64,000 nucleotides of DNA from an uncultured Bacteroidales bacterium (lineage in GTDB: Bacteria; Bacteroidota; Bacteroidia; Bacteroidales; Muribaculaceae), in NCBI GenBank assembly GCA_947173955.1, contig CAMWHE010000001.1, positions 1 to 64,000 on the forward strand. Reading direction: 5' to 3'. A model generated the notes under the pieces. The model had not been told where the DNA came from and searched no databases. It saw only the letters and a list, made by a program, of their open reading frames with translations. Within the stretch, counting starts at the first letter, position 1. Each line of letters starts with the position of its first letter. Position numbers and translations under genes: made by a program. Positions 8,486-17,784 of this stretch are shown in pieces.

Positions 8486-9523
8486 ATGAAAAGTCTGCAA
8501 AACATAATCCATATCGCCGTGACTATACTGTGCCTGTCAATGCCAGTAGCACGTATATCAGCACAAAACGCATCTACAGCTTATAATTTTCTTGACGTAA
8601 CTTCTTCTTCCCGTATTTATGGTTTGGGAGGCATAAATATTTCCACAGTGGATGATAATCTGAATGTAACCGATCAGAATCCGTCGCTGTTGGGTCCGGA
8701 AATGAGCAATCAGATTCTGGTTGACTATATGCATTATGTCGGAGGTTCAAATTTTGCAGGTACCCGTTATGCCCACTCTGTCGGTGAGCGCGGAGCGTGG
8801 TCTGCCGGTCTTCGATATTTTGGATATGGATCTATAACAGCTGCCGATGAGACAGGTGCTATTTTAGGGAAATTTTCTCCGAAGGATATTGCTTTTAACG
8901 GTGCCTTTTCTTATGACATATACGGCTACTGGCGCGGAGGTATCAATGTAAAGTTGCTATATAGCAGCTATGAAAAGTATTCTGCTATGGCTTTAGCTAC
9001 TGACCTTGGTGTAAACTATTACGATGCCGACCGCGATCTGTCATTCTCTATTGTCGGTGCTAATCTTGGAGGTCAGATTAAGAAGTTCAATAATGAGACC
9101 GATCGTCTTCCTATGGATCTTCGTCTCGGCTGGTCACAGTCTTTCGGGTCGTTTCCTGTCAGATTTTCTGTAACCGCATGGAACCTGACACATTGGCATC
9201 TACCATACAAGACTATCGGAGATAATTCCGATAACGCTTCGTCAGATGAATATAAGGATTCATTCGGGAGTAATCTGTTCCGGCATCTGGTATTCGGAGC
9301 TGAATTAATTTCAAGTGAGAAATTTTATGTTTCAATCGGTTACAATTACCGTACGCGAACTGATATGTCAACATACTCCAGAAGCTTCCTGTCAGGTTTC
9401 TCGCTTGGTGCGGGACTTAATACACAGAAATTTAAAGTTGGGCTTGCATTCGCACAGCCACATACCGGCGCTACGACTTTTATGCTAAATCTCACTCTTG
9501 ATCTTAATGACTTCCTAAATTGA
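8486..9523 (+). CDS. porQ: PorQ family outer-membrane protein (type IX secretion-associated)
   Basis: The 345-residue protein has a signal peptide (cleavage near ARISA/QN at 25-26) and then a beta-rich, aromatic-rich body like the PorQ/PorV barrels: YNFLDVTSSSRIYGLGG at the N-terminus and alternating strands ending in FMLNLTLDLNDFLN. PorQ is named from the type IX secretion system, but homologues also occur next to cmk in Bacteroidales, and other T9SS genes are not visible here. It starts a tight operon with cmk 15 bases downstream. The function in this organism is uncertain; the family call is good. Confidence 0.82.
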   Translation: MKSLQNIIHIAVTILCLSMPVARISAQNASTAYNFLDVTSSSRIYGLGGINISTVDDNLNVTDQNPSLLGPEMSNQILVDYMHYVGGSNFAGTRYAHSVGERGAWSAGLRYFGYGSITAADETGAILGKFSPKDIAFNGAFSYDIYGYWRGGINVKLLYSSYEKYSAMALATDLGVNYYDADRDLSFSIVGANLGGQIKKFNNETDRLPMDLRLGWSQSFGSFPVRFSVTAWNLTHWHLPYKTIGDNSDNASSDEYKDSFGSNLFRHLVFGAELISSEKFYVSIGYNYRTRTDMSTYSRSFLSGFSLGAGLNTQKFKVGLAFAQPHTGATTFMLNLTLDLNDFLN

Positions 9524-9538
9524 TATTTTGATCTTAAT

Positions 9539-10222
9539 ATGAAAAAAATTACAATAGCTATCGACGGATACTCTTCATCCGGTAAAAGCAGTATGGCAAA
9601 AGCACTGGCTCACTCCATAGGCTATCGTTATATAGACTCTGGTGCCATGTATAGGGCCGTCACGCTCTATGCCATGCGAAATGGGATGATACTTCCTGAC
9701 GGTAGTGTTGACGTAAATGCTTTGATAAATGATCTGCCTGAAATTAATGTTGACTTTAAAATTGAGGATGGACGACAGATCACACTCCTCAATGGTGAGA
9801 ATGTCGAGATGGAGATACGTCAGCTCCCCGTTTCCAACAATGTGTCTCTGGTAGCAGCAATTCCTGCTGTACGTCATTATTTAGTTGAGCGTCAGCAAGC
9901 CTTTGGGCGTGATAAAGGCATAGTCATGGACGGACGAGATATAGGCACCACAGTATTTCCTGATGCAGAACTAAAAATTTTTGTTAATGCGTCCGCCGAA
10001 ACCCGAGCCCTTCGCCGAGTCAAGGAATTATCTGAAAAAGGCCAACAGGTTAGCTATGAAGAAGTGCTTGCGAACGTGGTGAAAAGAGACCATATTGACG
10101 AGACCCGCGAGGAGAGCCCATTACGCAGAGCTAATGATGCCATTGATCTTGACAACTCCTCAATGACTGTCGATCAGCAGAATGAGTGGCTTATGAATCT
10201 CTACAATAGTCGCGTGAACTGA
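9539..10222 (+). CDS. cmk: cytidylate kinase
   Basis: This 227-residue P-loop kinase phosphorylates CMP and dCMP with ATP. The Walker A motif is DGYSSSGKSS (9-18), followed by the CMP-binding segment YIDSGAMYRAVTLYA. VMDGRDIGTTVFPDAELKIFVNAS is the family's second signature region. Its stop overlaps the ispH start by one base (TGATG), which indicates translational coupling. Confidence 0.97.
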   Translation: MKKITIAIDGYSSSGKSSMAKALAHSIGYRYIDSGAMYRAVTLYAMRNGMILPDGSVDVNALINDLPEINVDFKIEDGRQITLLNGENVEMEIRQLPVSNNVSLVAAIPAVRHYLVERQQAFGRDKGIVMDGRDIGTTVFPDAELKIFVNASAETRALRRVKELSEKGQQVSYEEVLANVVKRDHIDETREESPLRRANDAIDLDNSSMTVDQQNEWLMNLYNSRVN

Positions 10223-11091
10223 TGCAGATTACAGTCTCAATTGATGATAATTCCGGATTTTGCTTTGGAGTGACTTCGGCCATCAGTAAGGCCGAAGAAG
10301 AACTTCGGAAGGGCGACACGCTCTACTGTCTCGGAGATATCGTTCATAATGGCGAGGAGGTTTCAAGGCTACACGCATTAGGACTCCAGACCATAACCCA
10401 TAAAGAACTCTCTCTGCTTAAAAATGCGCGTGTATTGCTCCGCGCCCATGGCGAGCCTCCGACCACCTACCGTATGGCACATGAAAACAATATTGAAATA
10501 ATAGATGCCACTTGCCCGGTTGTCCTTCAGTTGCAACGTCGCATAAAAGCGTCCTATGATGCTGATTCGACTGATGTTCAGATTGTCATTTATGGCAAAA
10601 AGGGTCATGCGGAAGTTAATGGACTTGTCGGACAGACTGATGGTAATGCAATAGTTTTGGAAGATGTCAGTGAGATCAATCGTCTTGATTTCAGCAAACC
10701 CATTGACCTGTACTCGCAGACGACTAAATCTCTTGAAGGATTCAACATCATGAAGAGGGAAATTGAGCGACGGATGTTTCCGGACGTACGGTTCCGCAGT
10801 TATGATACTATATGTCGCAGAGTGGCAAATCGGGTCGAGGGCATCAGAAATTTTGCAAGCTCTCAGCAACTAATTCTCTTCGTTTCCGGTGCAAAAAGCA
10901 GCAATGGAAAAATTCTGTTTACAGAATGTAAGGCCGTAAATCCTGCCACGTATCTGGTATCAAACTGCGATGACGTACGTCCGGAATGGCTTGATGGTGT
11001 TACAACTGTTGGAATATGCGGAGCGACTTCAACTCCGCGATGGCTGATGGAGAAAGTAAAAGAACGTGTTATAGAACTTAGCAATCAGTAA
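10222..11091 (+). CDS. ispH: 4-hydroxy-3-methylbut-2-enyl diphosphate reductase
   Basis: This 289-residue Fe-S enzyme is the last step of the non-mevalonate isoprenoid pathway, producing IPP and DMAPP. The three expected cluster cysteines are visible: SGFCFGV near the N-terminus, ATCPVV about residue 96, and SNCDDV about 250. RAHGEPP and GKKGHAEVNG are substrate-site segments. A central TICRRVANR replaces the usual TIC motif region of other bacteria. It is coupled to cmk (1-base overlap) and to the downstream exonuclease (1-base overlap). ispE lies separately at 24899. Confidence 0.96.
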   Translation: MQITVSIDDNSGFCFGVTSAISKAEEELRKGDTLYCLGDIVHNGEEVSRLHALGLQTITHKELSLLKNARVLLRAHGEPPTTYRMAHENNIEIIDATCPVVLQLQRRIKASYDADSTDVQIVIYGKKGHAEVNGLVGQTDGNAIVLEDVSEINRLDFSKPIDLYSQTTKSLEGFNIMKREIERRMFPDVRFRSYDTICRRVANRVEGIRNFASSQQLILFVSGAKSSNGKILFTECKAVNPATYLVSNCDDVRPEWLDGVTTVGICGATSTPRWLMEKVKERVIELSNQ

Positions 11092-11591
11092 TGGAAAACT
11101 TTGTCGCAATTGATGTCGAAACAGCCAACAATCATCCGGAAAGCATCTGCTCTATCGGTGCCGTAAAGGTCAAGGATGGCATTATTGTCGACACCTTTTA
11201 CGAACTAGTTAAGCCTGAGCCTGAATACTATTTCAGATATTTTACAGAATCTATACATGGTATCGGTATGAATGATACCGAAAACGCCCGGACATTCGAT
11301 TTAGTCTGGCAAGATATACACTCCTGGCTTGAGGGACTTCCACTGGTTGCTCACAATAAAGCATTTGATGAAAAATGCATTAGGACTGCTCACAGAGTCT
11401 ACCGGATGGACTACCCCGACTACACATTTTATTGTACGCTTATTGCTGCACGCAAGCAGTTGCCTCGACAACTATGCCCGTCATTTTCTCTGCCGTATTT
11501 ATGTAACTTTATGGGCATACCGTTTGACAATCATCATAATGCGCTTGCGGATGCAGAAGCATGCGCAAAAATTGCCTTAACATTGCTATGA
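11091..11591 (+). CDS. DEDDh 3'-5' exonuclease (DnaQ-like)
   Basis: A stand-alone exonuclease domain of 166 residues. The catalytic residues are arranged as FVAIDVETAN (Exo I, Asp8/Glu10), VAHNKAFDEKC (Exo II) and HHNALADAEA (Exo III, His and Asp), the DEDDh pattern of Pol III epsilon and RNase T relatives. No other polymerase domain is attached, so it could act in repair or RNA processing. The start ATG overlaps the ispH stop by one base, and its stop overlaps the next gene (ATGA). Confidence 0.9.
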   Translation: MENFVAIDVETANNHPESICSIGAVKVKDGIIVDTFYELVKPEPEYYFRYFTESIHGIGMNDTENARTFDLVWQDIHSWLEGLPLVAHNKAFDEKCIRTAHRVYRMDYPDYTFYCTLIAARKQLPRQLCPSFSLPYLCNFMGIPFDNHHNALADAEACAKIALTLL

Positions 11592-11884
11592 AATACAGCA
11601 TGATACTATTAACAGCTGTTTTGATGTGTTTTACATCATGTGGCAGTAAAGACTCGAAAAATAAGGAAGATGAATTAACCGTAGATTTTTCATATCTGCG
11701 AAAATCGGCTCATGACTATGCCGGTCGCTATTTACAGCTGCCTGACGACAATCTGCTTCATCAGAACTTTCTGCTTGATGTAAGAGCACGAATTGATCGT
11801 CTATACTATGAAGTCAGTCCTACTCACGCCATGCTTTTCGAAAAGGCGTTTGCCGATTCTGCCAGAGTTAATCCAAAAATATAG
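11588..11884 (+). CDS. small lipoprotein of unknown function
   Basis: I place the start at 11588, where ATGA overlaps the exonuclease stop; an in-frame ATG at 11561 would give nine extra residues without a signal peptide. The 98-residue product starts MKYSMILLTAVLMCFTSC, a lipoprotein signal with the lipid-modified Cys near residue 18, then a charged, soluble, mostly helical domain with no motif I recognise. It is the last gene of the porQ operon and is followed by a hairpin. Confidence 0.75.
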   Translation: MKYSMILLTAVLMCFTSCGSKDSKNKEDELTVDFSYLRKSAHDYAGRYLQLPDDNLLHQNFLLDVRARIDRLYYEVSPTHAMLFEKAFADSARVNPKI

Positions 11885-11910
11885 CCGGAACCCATAATAG
11901 ATTCCGGCTA
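11882..11910. terminator. terminator between the porQ operon and rprY
   Basis: TAGCCGGAA (11882-11890) pairs perfectly with TTCCGGCTA (11902-11910). On the minus strand it is followed by ATATTTTT, so it chiefly ends rprXY; the + side has a weaker T tract. Confidence 0.8.
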
Positions 11911-11932
11911 TCACTTTGTCAATTGCTGTCTG

Positions 11933-12640
11933 TTACTTTTCTGCTTCGACTTCAGGTGCGATGAGCTTATAGCCCTTACCATGAATGTTGATAATCTCAA
12001 TTGAAGGATCATCTTTCAGATGCTTACGGAGCTTCGTGATATAGACGTCCATAGAGCGAGCATTGAAGTAATTGTCATCGATCCAGATTGTCTTAAGTGC
12101 AAAGTTACGCTCAAGAATTTCATTGACATGGGCACAAAGCAAGCTGAGAAGTTCTGACTCCTTGGTTGTTAGTTTAGATACCTTATCGCCGATCATCAGA
12201 ACTTGTTTCTGGGTATCAAAGGTAAACTTACCGATCTTGTACATGGTAATTTCTTTACCTTTCTTACCCTTAACACGACGCAAAATTGCTTCAATACGGA
12301 ATACAAGCTCTTCCATTGAGAAAGGCTTCGTGATATAATCATCGGCACCAATTTTGAAGCCATCAAGAATATCCTCTTTAAGTGATTTCGCTGTCAGGAA
12401 TATAATGGGCACTTCGCCGTTGACAGTCCTTATTTCCTGCGCAAGAGTGAATCCGTCCTTTTTAGGCATCATCACGTCAAGCACACAGATGTCATACTTT
12501 CCTTTGAGGAAAGCTCTGTACCCACTTTCACCATCAGCGAAGAGGTCAGCATTGAACCCTTTTGCCTGGAGGTACTCTCTGAGTAGCATACCCAGGTTTT
12601 CGTCATCTTCGCATAGAAGAATACGCATTTTTTCTTCCAT
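11933..12640 (-). CDS. rprY: OmpR-family response regulator, RprY-like
   Basis: The 235-residue regulator has a receiver domain with Glu11/Asp12 acidic pocket, phospho-acceptor Asp55 (VLDVMMP), Thr/Ala switch (FLTAK) and Lys105 (ITKPF), then a winged-helix DNA-binding domain (about 132-230) ending in IHGKGYKLI. It resembles Bacteroides RprY closely. Translation may start at Met1 or at Met5 (MRILLCEDD). The cognate kinase gene is immediately upstream, 5 bases away. Target genes are not visible here. Confidence 0.92.
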   Translation of the reverse strand: MEEKMRILLCEDDENLGMLLREYLQAKGFNADLFADGESGYRAFLKGKYDICVLDVMMPKKDGFTLAQEIRTVNGEVPIIFLTAKSLKEDILDGFKIGADDYITKPFSMEELVFRIEAILRRVKGKKGKEITMYKIGKFTFDTQKQVLMIGDKVSKLTTKESELLSLLCAHVNEILERNFALKTIWIDDNYFNARSMDVYITKLRKHLKDDPSIEIINIHGKGYKLIAPEVEAEK

Positions 12641-12645
12641 AGTAA

Positions 12646-14172
12646 TTAATTTTTAGTTAGTGGTAATATTATTATAAATTTTGTTCCTTTATTGATTACG
12701 CTGTCGACGTGGATTGTTCCTCCAAGCATATTTATCATTTTCTTGACATAGGCCAATCCAAGTCCAAAGCCTTTTACATTATGCAGATTGCCGGTATGTA
12801 CACGGTAGAACTTGTCAAATATCTTTTTCAAATCCTCCCGCTTTATTCCAATTCCATTATCCTGAATTGTTATCTTAAGGCGATTGTTCGATATATCCTG
12901 AGTTGATACACTTAATTGTAAGGGTTCGTCCTCCCGGCGGTATTTGACAGCATTGTCAAGCAGATTATATATCACATTGGTAAAATGCATGTCATCTACC
13001 ATTACAATAGCATCTTCGGCAGCAAGATCGGATGTCAATGTGCCTCCATATCGCTCTACTTTCATTTTGAAGGTATTGACGATATTATATATTACAAGAT
13101 TGGCATCAACGTCTTCTATCTTCAGCGCCGCTTTTTTCTTATCAAAAAGAGACATTTGCAGAACTTTCTCCACCTGAAAACGCAGACGCTTTGTCTCATC
13201 GATTATCACGGATGTCGCATGACTGAGCATGACGGGCGATTTGGTTACGCTCGGGTCATTAAGCATCTGAGCAGCGAGGGAAATGGTCGAAATTGGTGTC
13301 TTAAACTCATGTGTCATATTATTGATGAAGTCATTCTTCATCTCGGTAACATGCTTCTGCCGGAAAGCGACGACAATAGTATATATTGAAATAATCAGAA
13401 GGATTACTGTCAATGCGAATGCCGGAAATATAATTCTTAATGACTTGAAAACATACTCACTCTTATCCGGGAAAAACACTTTTAGGAAATACGAATGTCC
13501 GGGAGCTTCATTCGGGAAGAGATTCTTGATGAACATATTATCGTCACTGCCGAGATTGTTTTTGAATCCCCGGCTCTTGAATACAGGTACGTTATCCGCA
13601 TTAACGAGAGCAAGTTCAAAGGGCGTCTTGATTCCATTGTTAGCAAGTTCTTCTTTCACGTATTGCGTCACGACAGTCGAGTCTGCACGTTCGTTGATCG
13701 GACGAGTAGCAGCCTGTGTCATGATATTAAGAATTACCTCATTCAAAAGCGAGCGATGATAGGCATACTTATCATGATACTGCTGCTGCATCTTGGAGAA
13801 ACGCTCCGACAGATCATCTCCATTAACTTTAATCCTGTCAATCTTGTTGACATCAGCCTGAATAGTTAGGTCCGCTTTGACACCACTTTGTGTGGCTATA
13901 GAATATTTAATGCCGCTGTCTGACTTACTGCCGGAAGATGGATAGTAGACTGATGATGTTTCAATAGCATAAACATCATCTTCCAGAAAATATCGCGCTT
14001 CATCCTGCTCAAGGCGCAGTGAGACGCTATGAAGGCTACGTCGAGCAGCTTCCGTGAACTGGTCATTACGCATCTTTATCATGCTCTCCATATATGCGAT
14101 CTGCATATACAGAAGTCCGACAAAGACGATTGCCATAATAACCGTAAGTATCCAGATTAGTGATTTTTTCAT
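12646..14172 (-). CDS. rprX: sensor histidine kinase, RprX-like
   Basis: The 508-residue membrane kinase has transmembrane helices at about 5-27 and 246-270 flanking a periplasmic sensor domain of roughly 215 residues with no domain I recognise. His288 in MTHEFKTPIS is the phosphorylated residue. The HATPase domain shows the N box (IYNLLDNAVKYR), G1 (DNGIGIK) and G2 (GFGLGLAYVKKM). It is transcribed with rprY from the promoter at 14294-14324. The leader carries two inverted repeats. Confidence 0.93.
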   Translation of the reverse strand: MKKSLIWILTVIMAIVFVGLLYMQIAYMESMIKMRNDQFTEAARRSLHSVSLRLEQDEARYFLEDDVYAIETSSVYYPSSGSKSDSGIKYSIATQSGVKADLTIQADVNKIDRIKVNGDDLSERFSKMQQQYHDKYAYHRSLLNEVILNIMTQAATRPINERADSTVVTQYVKEELANNGIKTPFELALVNADNVPVFKSRGFKNNLGSDDNMFIKNLFPNEAPGHSYFLKVFFPDKSEYVFKSLRIIFPAFALTVILLIISIYTIVVAFRQKHVTEMKNDFINNMTHEFKTPISTISLAAQMLNDPSVTKSPVMLSHATSVIIDETKRLRFQVEKVLQMSLFDKKKAALKIEDVDANLVIYNIVNTFKMKVERYGGTLTSDLAAEDAIVMVDDMHFTNVIYNLLDNAVKYRREDEPLQLSVSTQDISNNRLKITIQDNGIGIKREDLKKIFDKFYRVHTGNLHNVKGFGLGLAYVKKMINMLGGTIHVDSVINKGTKFIIILPLTKN

Positions 14173-14249
14173 ATTGTCTTCTCAGCCTTAGAGCTTGGAA
14201 ATAGTTATTGATTAAGAGGTTGTCTATAAAATTAACAAATGAGGTTAAA

Positions 14250-14285
14250 TTTAGTTTATGTTAAACTAAAATATTCAATATTGAA
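14250..14285. promoter_or_regulatory. two inverted repeats in the rprXY leader
   Basis: TTTAGTTTA (14250-14258) and TAAACTAAA (14262-14270) form a 9-bp inverted repeat with a TGT spacer. TTCAATATTGAA (14274-14285) is a 12-bp perfect palindrome. Both lie between the -7 box and the rprX start, where an autoregulatory protein could bind or an RNA hairpin form. Confidence 0.4.
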
Positions 14286-14293
14286 ATCGAATG

Positions 14294-14324
14294 CAAATTT
14301 AACAATTAAATGTGAAATTAACAA
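14294..14324 (-). promoter_or_regulatory. promoter of rprX-rprY
   Basis: On the minus strand: TTG, 20 bases, TAAATTTG, an ideal Bacteroidetes promoter. It leaves an unusually long leader of about 110 bases before the rprX ATG. Confidence 0.8.
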
Positions 14325-14346
14325 ATCGATTTTAACTTTTTATTTA

Positions 14347-15759
14347 TTAATTTTCTTCCACTTCCGATTCCGGATCAGCATTACCCTTGGGAAGTGTATG
14401 TCTGAGTAATAAATAGCCCAAGACACCGGATAAAACTGAACCTATAACGATTCCTAACTTAGCATGATTGAGCAACTCTACCCCAGCCTCTCCCATCGCG
14501 CCAAACGACAGATTCGCGATAAAGAGAGATACTGTAAATCCGATACCTCCAAGCATTGATACGGAAGAAAGCATACGCCAATTGGTCCGTTCCGGCATAG
14601 GAGCAAGCTTAAGCTTGATAGTAAGCCATGAAAACAAGAAAATACCAAGGAACTTACCCAATACAAGACCTACAATAATGGCAAGGGAGATGCCTTCGAA
14701 GATGGTGGCGGGATCCATATCCAAAAGATATATTCCTGCATTTGCAAAGGCAAATAGAGGCACTATAAAGTAATTGACTATCGGATGTAAAGAGTCCTCC
14801 AGTTCCTGAAGCGGAGAAATGACTTTGTCGGATGCAGACTCTATTTCTTTAAGATAATTCATTTGCTCTTTGGTCAGGATCGACTTACGGGCAAGAAGCT
14901 CATCATCTTCCGCTCTGAATTTTGCAACTGCAGCACGTATTTTCTTAATATATTTCTTAGGAGCGAAAACCGGGGTTGCAGGTACGCAGAAAGCCACAAG
15001 TACACCGGCTATTGTCGGATGAATGCCTGAATTAAGGAATAGGAACCAGACAATTATACCTATAGTAAGGTAGAATATCTTACTCTTGATCTTCAGGTAC
15101 GAACCAAGCAGCAGAATGAGCAGTAACCCCGCAGCAATCAACAGATAGACAACTTCTATATGAGAGGAATAGAATGCTGCAATAACTACGATACCACCTA
15201 TGTCATCGACTACAGCAAGTGTGGTCAGAAATATCTTCAATGAGATTGGAACCCTTTTACCGAGCATCGCGAGGACACCGAGAGAAAAGGCAATATCTGT
15301 AGCCATCGGAATCGCTGCCCCATTGCTATAATCAGTACCATGGCTGAATACAAAAAATATGGCAACCGGAATAAGCATACCACCTACAGCTGCAACAATT
15401 GGCAGCAAAGCCTGCTTAAACGATGACAGCTCACCTACAAGTATTTCACGCTTTATCTCCAAGCCGATTGAGAAAAAGAATACTGCCATGAGTGCATCGT
15501 TAATAAATGCCAGCAATGACATCGGATGCCCTGAGTGACTGAATAGATTGAATCTTCCGACCTGAAGTCTTACTTCATGATTCCAAAAATCAAAATAATA
15601 GTCATTAAGACCGGGAATATTAGCTACTATCAAAGCAAGAATAGTTGCCAATATAAGAATATTGCCACCCGAGGCATGACGTCGCAATGCTTGTCGGGCA
15701 GCAAAAAATACATTATGAGCAGGTGTCTGAGGCTCGGTTCCAGAATGTTGTGTTGTCAT
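14347..15759 (-). CDS. nhaA: Na+/H+ antiporter NhaA
   Basis: The 470-residue inner-membrane antiporter exchanges sodium for protons. The paired aspartates are in TLAVVDDIGGI, and the N-terminal FINDALMAVFFFSIGLEIKRE segment is a family hallmark. Compared with the E. coli protein (388 residues) it has a longer charged cytoplasmic loop around residues 275-325 (RAEDDELLARKS) and N- and C-terminal tails. It is a single gene; the leader holds an 8-bp inverted repeat just before the ATG. Confidence 0.96.
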   Translation of the reverse strand: MTTQHSGTEPQTPAHNVFFAARQALRRHASGGNILILATILALIVANIPGLNDYYFDFWNHEVRLQVGRFNLFSHSGHPMSLLAFINDALMAVFFFSIGLEIKREILVGELSSFKQALLPIVAAVGGMLIPVAIFFVFSHGTDYSNGAAIPMATDIAFSLGVLAMLGKRVPISLKIFLTTLAVVDDIGGIVVIAAFYSSHIEVVYLLIAAGLLLILLLGSYLKIKSKIFYLTIGIIVWFLFLNSGIHPTIAGVLVAFCVPATPVFAPKKYIKKIRAAVAKFRAEDDELLARKSILTKEQMNYLKEIESASDKVISPLQELEDSLHPIVNYFIVPLFAFANAGIYLLDMDPATIFEGISLAIIVGLVLGKFLGIFLFSWLTIKLKLAPMPERTNWRMLSSVSMLGGIGFTVSLFIANLSFGAMGEAGVELLNHAKLGIVIGSVLSGVLGYLLLRHTLPKGNADPESEVEEN

Positions 15760-15764
15760 AATTC

Positions 15765-15788
15765 TAACATTTTATAGTTGAAATGTTA
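15765..15788. promoter_or_regulatory. inverted repeat directly upstream of nhaA
   Basis: TAACATTT (15765-15772) and AAATGTTA (15781-15788) are perfect inverted copies with an 8-base spacer, 6 bases before the nhaA start. It is very AT-rich, so chance is possible. A 12-bp palindrome TTATGATCATAA lies further up at 15825-15836. Confidence 0.3.
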
Positions 15789-15850
15789 AAATTATAACAA
15801 CAGGAAATTAATTTTGTTTAAAAATTATGATCATAAATTGAGTCTATGCC

Positions 15851-17638
15851 CTAATCAAGTTTCAGAACTGCCAGAAATGCTTTCTGAGGTACTTCGACAG
15901 ATCCGATCTGCTTCATTCTCTTTTTACCCTTCTTCTGCTTTTCGAGCAGCTTACGCTTACGGGAAATGTCACCGCCATAACATTTTGCAGTCACATCTTT
16001 TCGTACCGCTTTAATAGTCTCCCGGGCAATAATTTTTGCTCCGATAGCAGCTTGTATAGCAATATCAAATTGCTGACGCGGGATAAGTTCCTTAAGTTTC
16101 TCACACATCTTGCGTCCGAATGTAACGGCGTTATCAGCATGTGTAAGAGTTGAGAGGGCATCTACACTCTCACCATTCAGCAGAATATCAAGTTTGACAA
16201 GCTTTGACTCGCGGAAATCGTGGAGATGATAGTCAAATGACGCATAACCTTTGGATATTGACTTAAGTCGATCGTAGAAATCAATGACAATCTCACCAAG
16301 CGGCATATCAAATGTAAGCTCAATACGGTTACCGGAGATATATTCCTGCTTGAGAAGTTCACCACGCTTACCAAGACAGAGAGTCATTATAGGACCGATA
16401 TATTCGGCCGCCGTGATAATTGACGCACGAATATACGGCTCTTCGATATGATCAATAAGAGTTATTTCAGGAAGTCCGGATGGATTGTGAACTTCCGTCA
16501 CATTTCCTTTCTTATCAAAAACACGATAAGATACGTTAGGAACAGTGGTAATGACATCCATGTCAAATTCACGTCCGAGGCGCTCCTGTATGATTTCCAT
16601 GTGGAGTAGTCCGAGGAAGCCACAACGGAAACCGAATCCCAACGCAGCCGATGATTCCGGCTGGAAAGTTAGCGACGCATCATTAAGCTGGAGCTTTTCA
16701 AGTGATGCGCGCAGATTTTCAAAGTCTTCAGTTTCTATAGGATAAACACCGGCAAACACCATCGGTTTGACCTCCTCAAAACCTTCGATCGCTTTCTGAC
16801 AAGGACGCTCTACATGAGTAATTGTATCGCCTACCTTAACTTCTTTTGAAGTCTTGATGCCGGAGATTATATATCCCACATTACCCGCAGAGAGCTCTTT
16901 ACGCGGTGACAGGTCAAGCTTAAGGACACCAATTTCATCGGCATGATATTCTTTACCCGTAGAGACAAATTTCACAAAATCATTCGTACGAATCGTGCCG
17001 TTCTCAATCTTAAAGTATGCAATAATACCTCTGAAAGGATTAAAGACAGAATCAAAGATAAGAGCCTGAAGAGGTGCTTCAGGATCACCTTTGGGAGCAG
17101 GGATACGCTCAACTATGGCCTGAAGTATCTCAGGTACACCTATACCGGTCTTACCGCTTGCCCTGATTATCTCATCGCGAGAGCATCCGAGAAGCTCTAC
17201 GATCTGATCTTCCACTTCATCGGGCTTTGCACTGTCGAGATCCACTTTGTTAATGACCGGGATGATTTCAAGGTCATTATCAATAGCCATATACAGATTC
17301 GATATAGTCTGAGCCTGAATGCCCTGAGATGCGTCAACAATCAAAAGTGCACCTTCGCATGCTGCAATTGACCGAGACACTTCATATGAAAAGTCGACAT
17401 GGCCGGGAGTGTCGATAAGATTCAGGATATAATGTTCGCCATTAAGCTCATAATCCATCTGAATAGCATGACTCTTGATTGTAATGCCACGTTCTCTCTC
17501 CAGATCCATGTCATCGAGAACTTGAGCCTGAAGGTCTTTGGCTTCAACCGTCTTGGTATATTCGAGCAGACGGTCAGCCAATGTAGACTTTCCGTGATCA
17601 ATATGAGCTATGATACAGAAGTTGCGAATATTCTTCAT
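15851..17638 (-). CDS. lepA: elongation factor 4 (LepA)
   Basis: The 595-residue translational GTPase of the EF4 family acts on stalled or back-translocating ribosomes. The GTPase motifs are canonical: [25 protein letters not shown] and NKVD. The C-terminal domain has the LepA-specific [14 protein letters not shown] and [10 protein letters not shown]. It has its own promoter at 17657-17687 with a short leader. The intact switch II His is a useful contrast with the EF-G paralogue at 34525. Confidence 0.98.
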   Translation of the reverse strand: MKNIRNFCIIAHIDHGKSTLADRLLEYTKTVEAKDLQAQVLDDMDLERERGITIKSHAIQMDYELNGEHYILNLIDTPGHVDFSYEVSRSIAACEGALLIVDASQGIQAQTISNLYMAIDNDLEIIPVINKVDLDSAKPDEVEDQIVELLGCSRDEIIRASGKTGIGVPEILQAIVERIPAPKGDPEAPLQALIFDSVFNPFRGIIAYFKIENGTIRTNDFVKFVSTGKEYHADEIGVLKLDLSPRKELSAGNVGYIISGIKTSKEVKVGDTITHVERPCQKAIEGFEEVKPMVFAGVYPIETEDFENLRASLEKLQLNDASLTFQPESSAALGFGFRCGFLGLLHMEIIQERLGREFDMDVITTVPNVSYRVFDKKGNVTEVHNPSGLPEITLIDHIEEPYIRASIITAAEYIGPIMTLCLGKRGELLKQEYISGNRIELTFDMPLGEIVIDFYDRLKSISKGYASFDYHLHDFRESKLVKLDILLNGESVDALSTLTHADNAVTFGRKMCEKLKELIPRQQFDIAIQAAIGAKIIARETIKAVRKDVTAKCYGGDISRKRKLLEKQKKGKKRMKQIGSVEVPQKAFLAVLKLD

Positions 17639-17656
17639 AAGTAAAATTTTAGATTA

Positions 17657-17687
17657 CAAAGGTACACTTTTTTCATGCTTTTTGCAA
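17657..17687 (-). promoter_or_regulatory. promoter of lepA
   Basis: On the minus strand: TTG, 20 bases, TACCTTTG. It predicts a leader of only about 10-15 bases. Confidence 0.8.
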
Positions 17688-17696
17688 AACATAAAT

Positions 17697-17727
17697 AGCC
17701 CCGGCGACACTGATGTTCGTCGGGGCT
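17697..17727 (-). terminator. terminator of the leucine-rich repeat gene
   Basis: AGCCCCGGCGA (17697-17707) pairs with TCGTCGGGGCT (17717-17727), 11 bp with one G-U pair and a 9-base loop. On the minus strand it is followed by a T-rich stretch and, 10 bases on, the lepA promoter. Confidence 0.75.
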
Positions 17728-17784
17728 GAGATGTATTATGATATATAAGCTGTTGCTTTAACTATATCGTTTTTGAATCAGATC

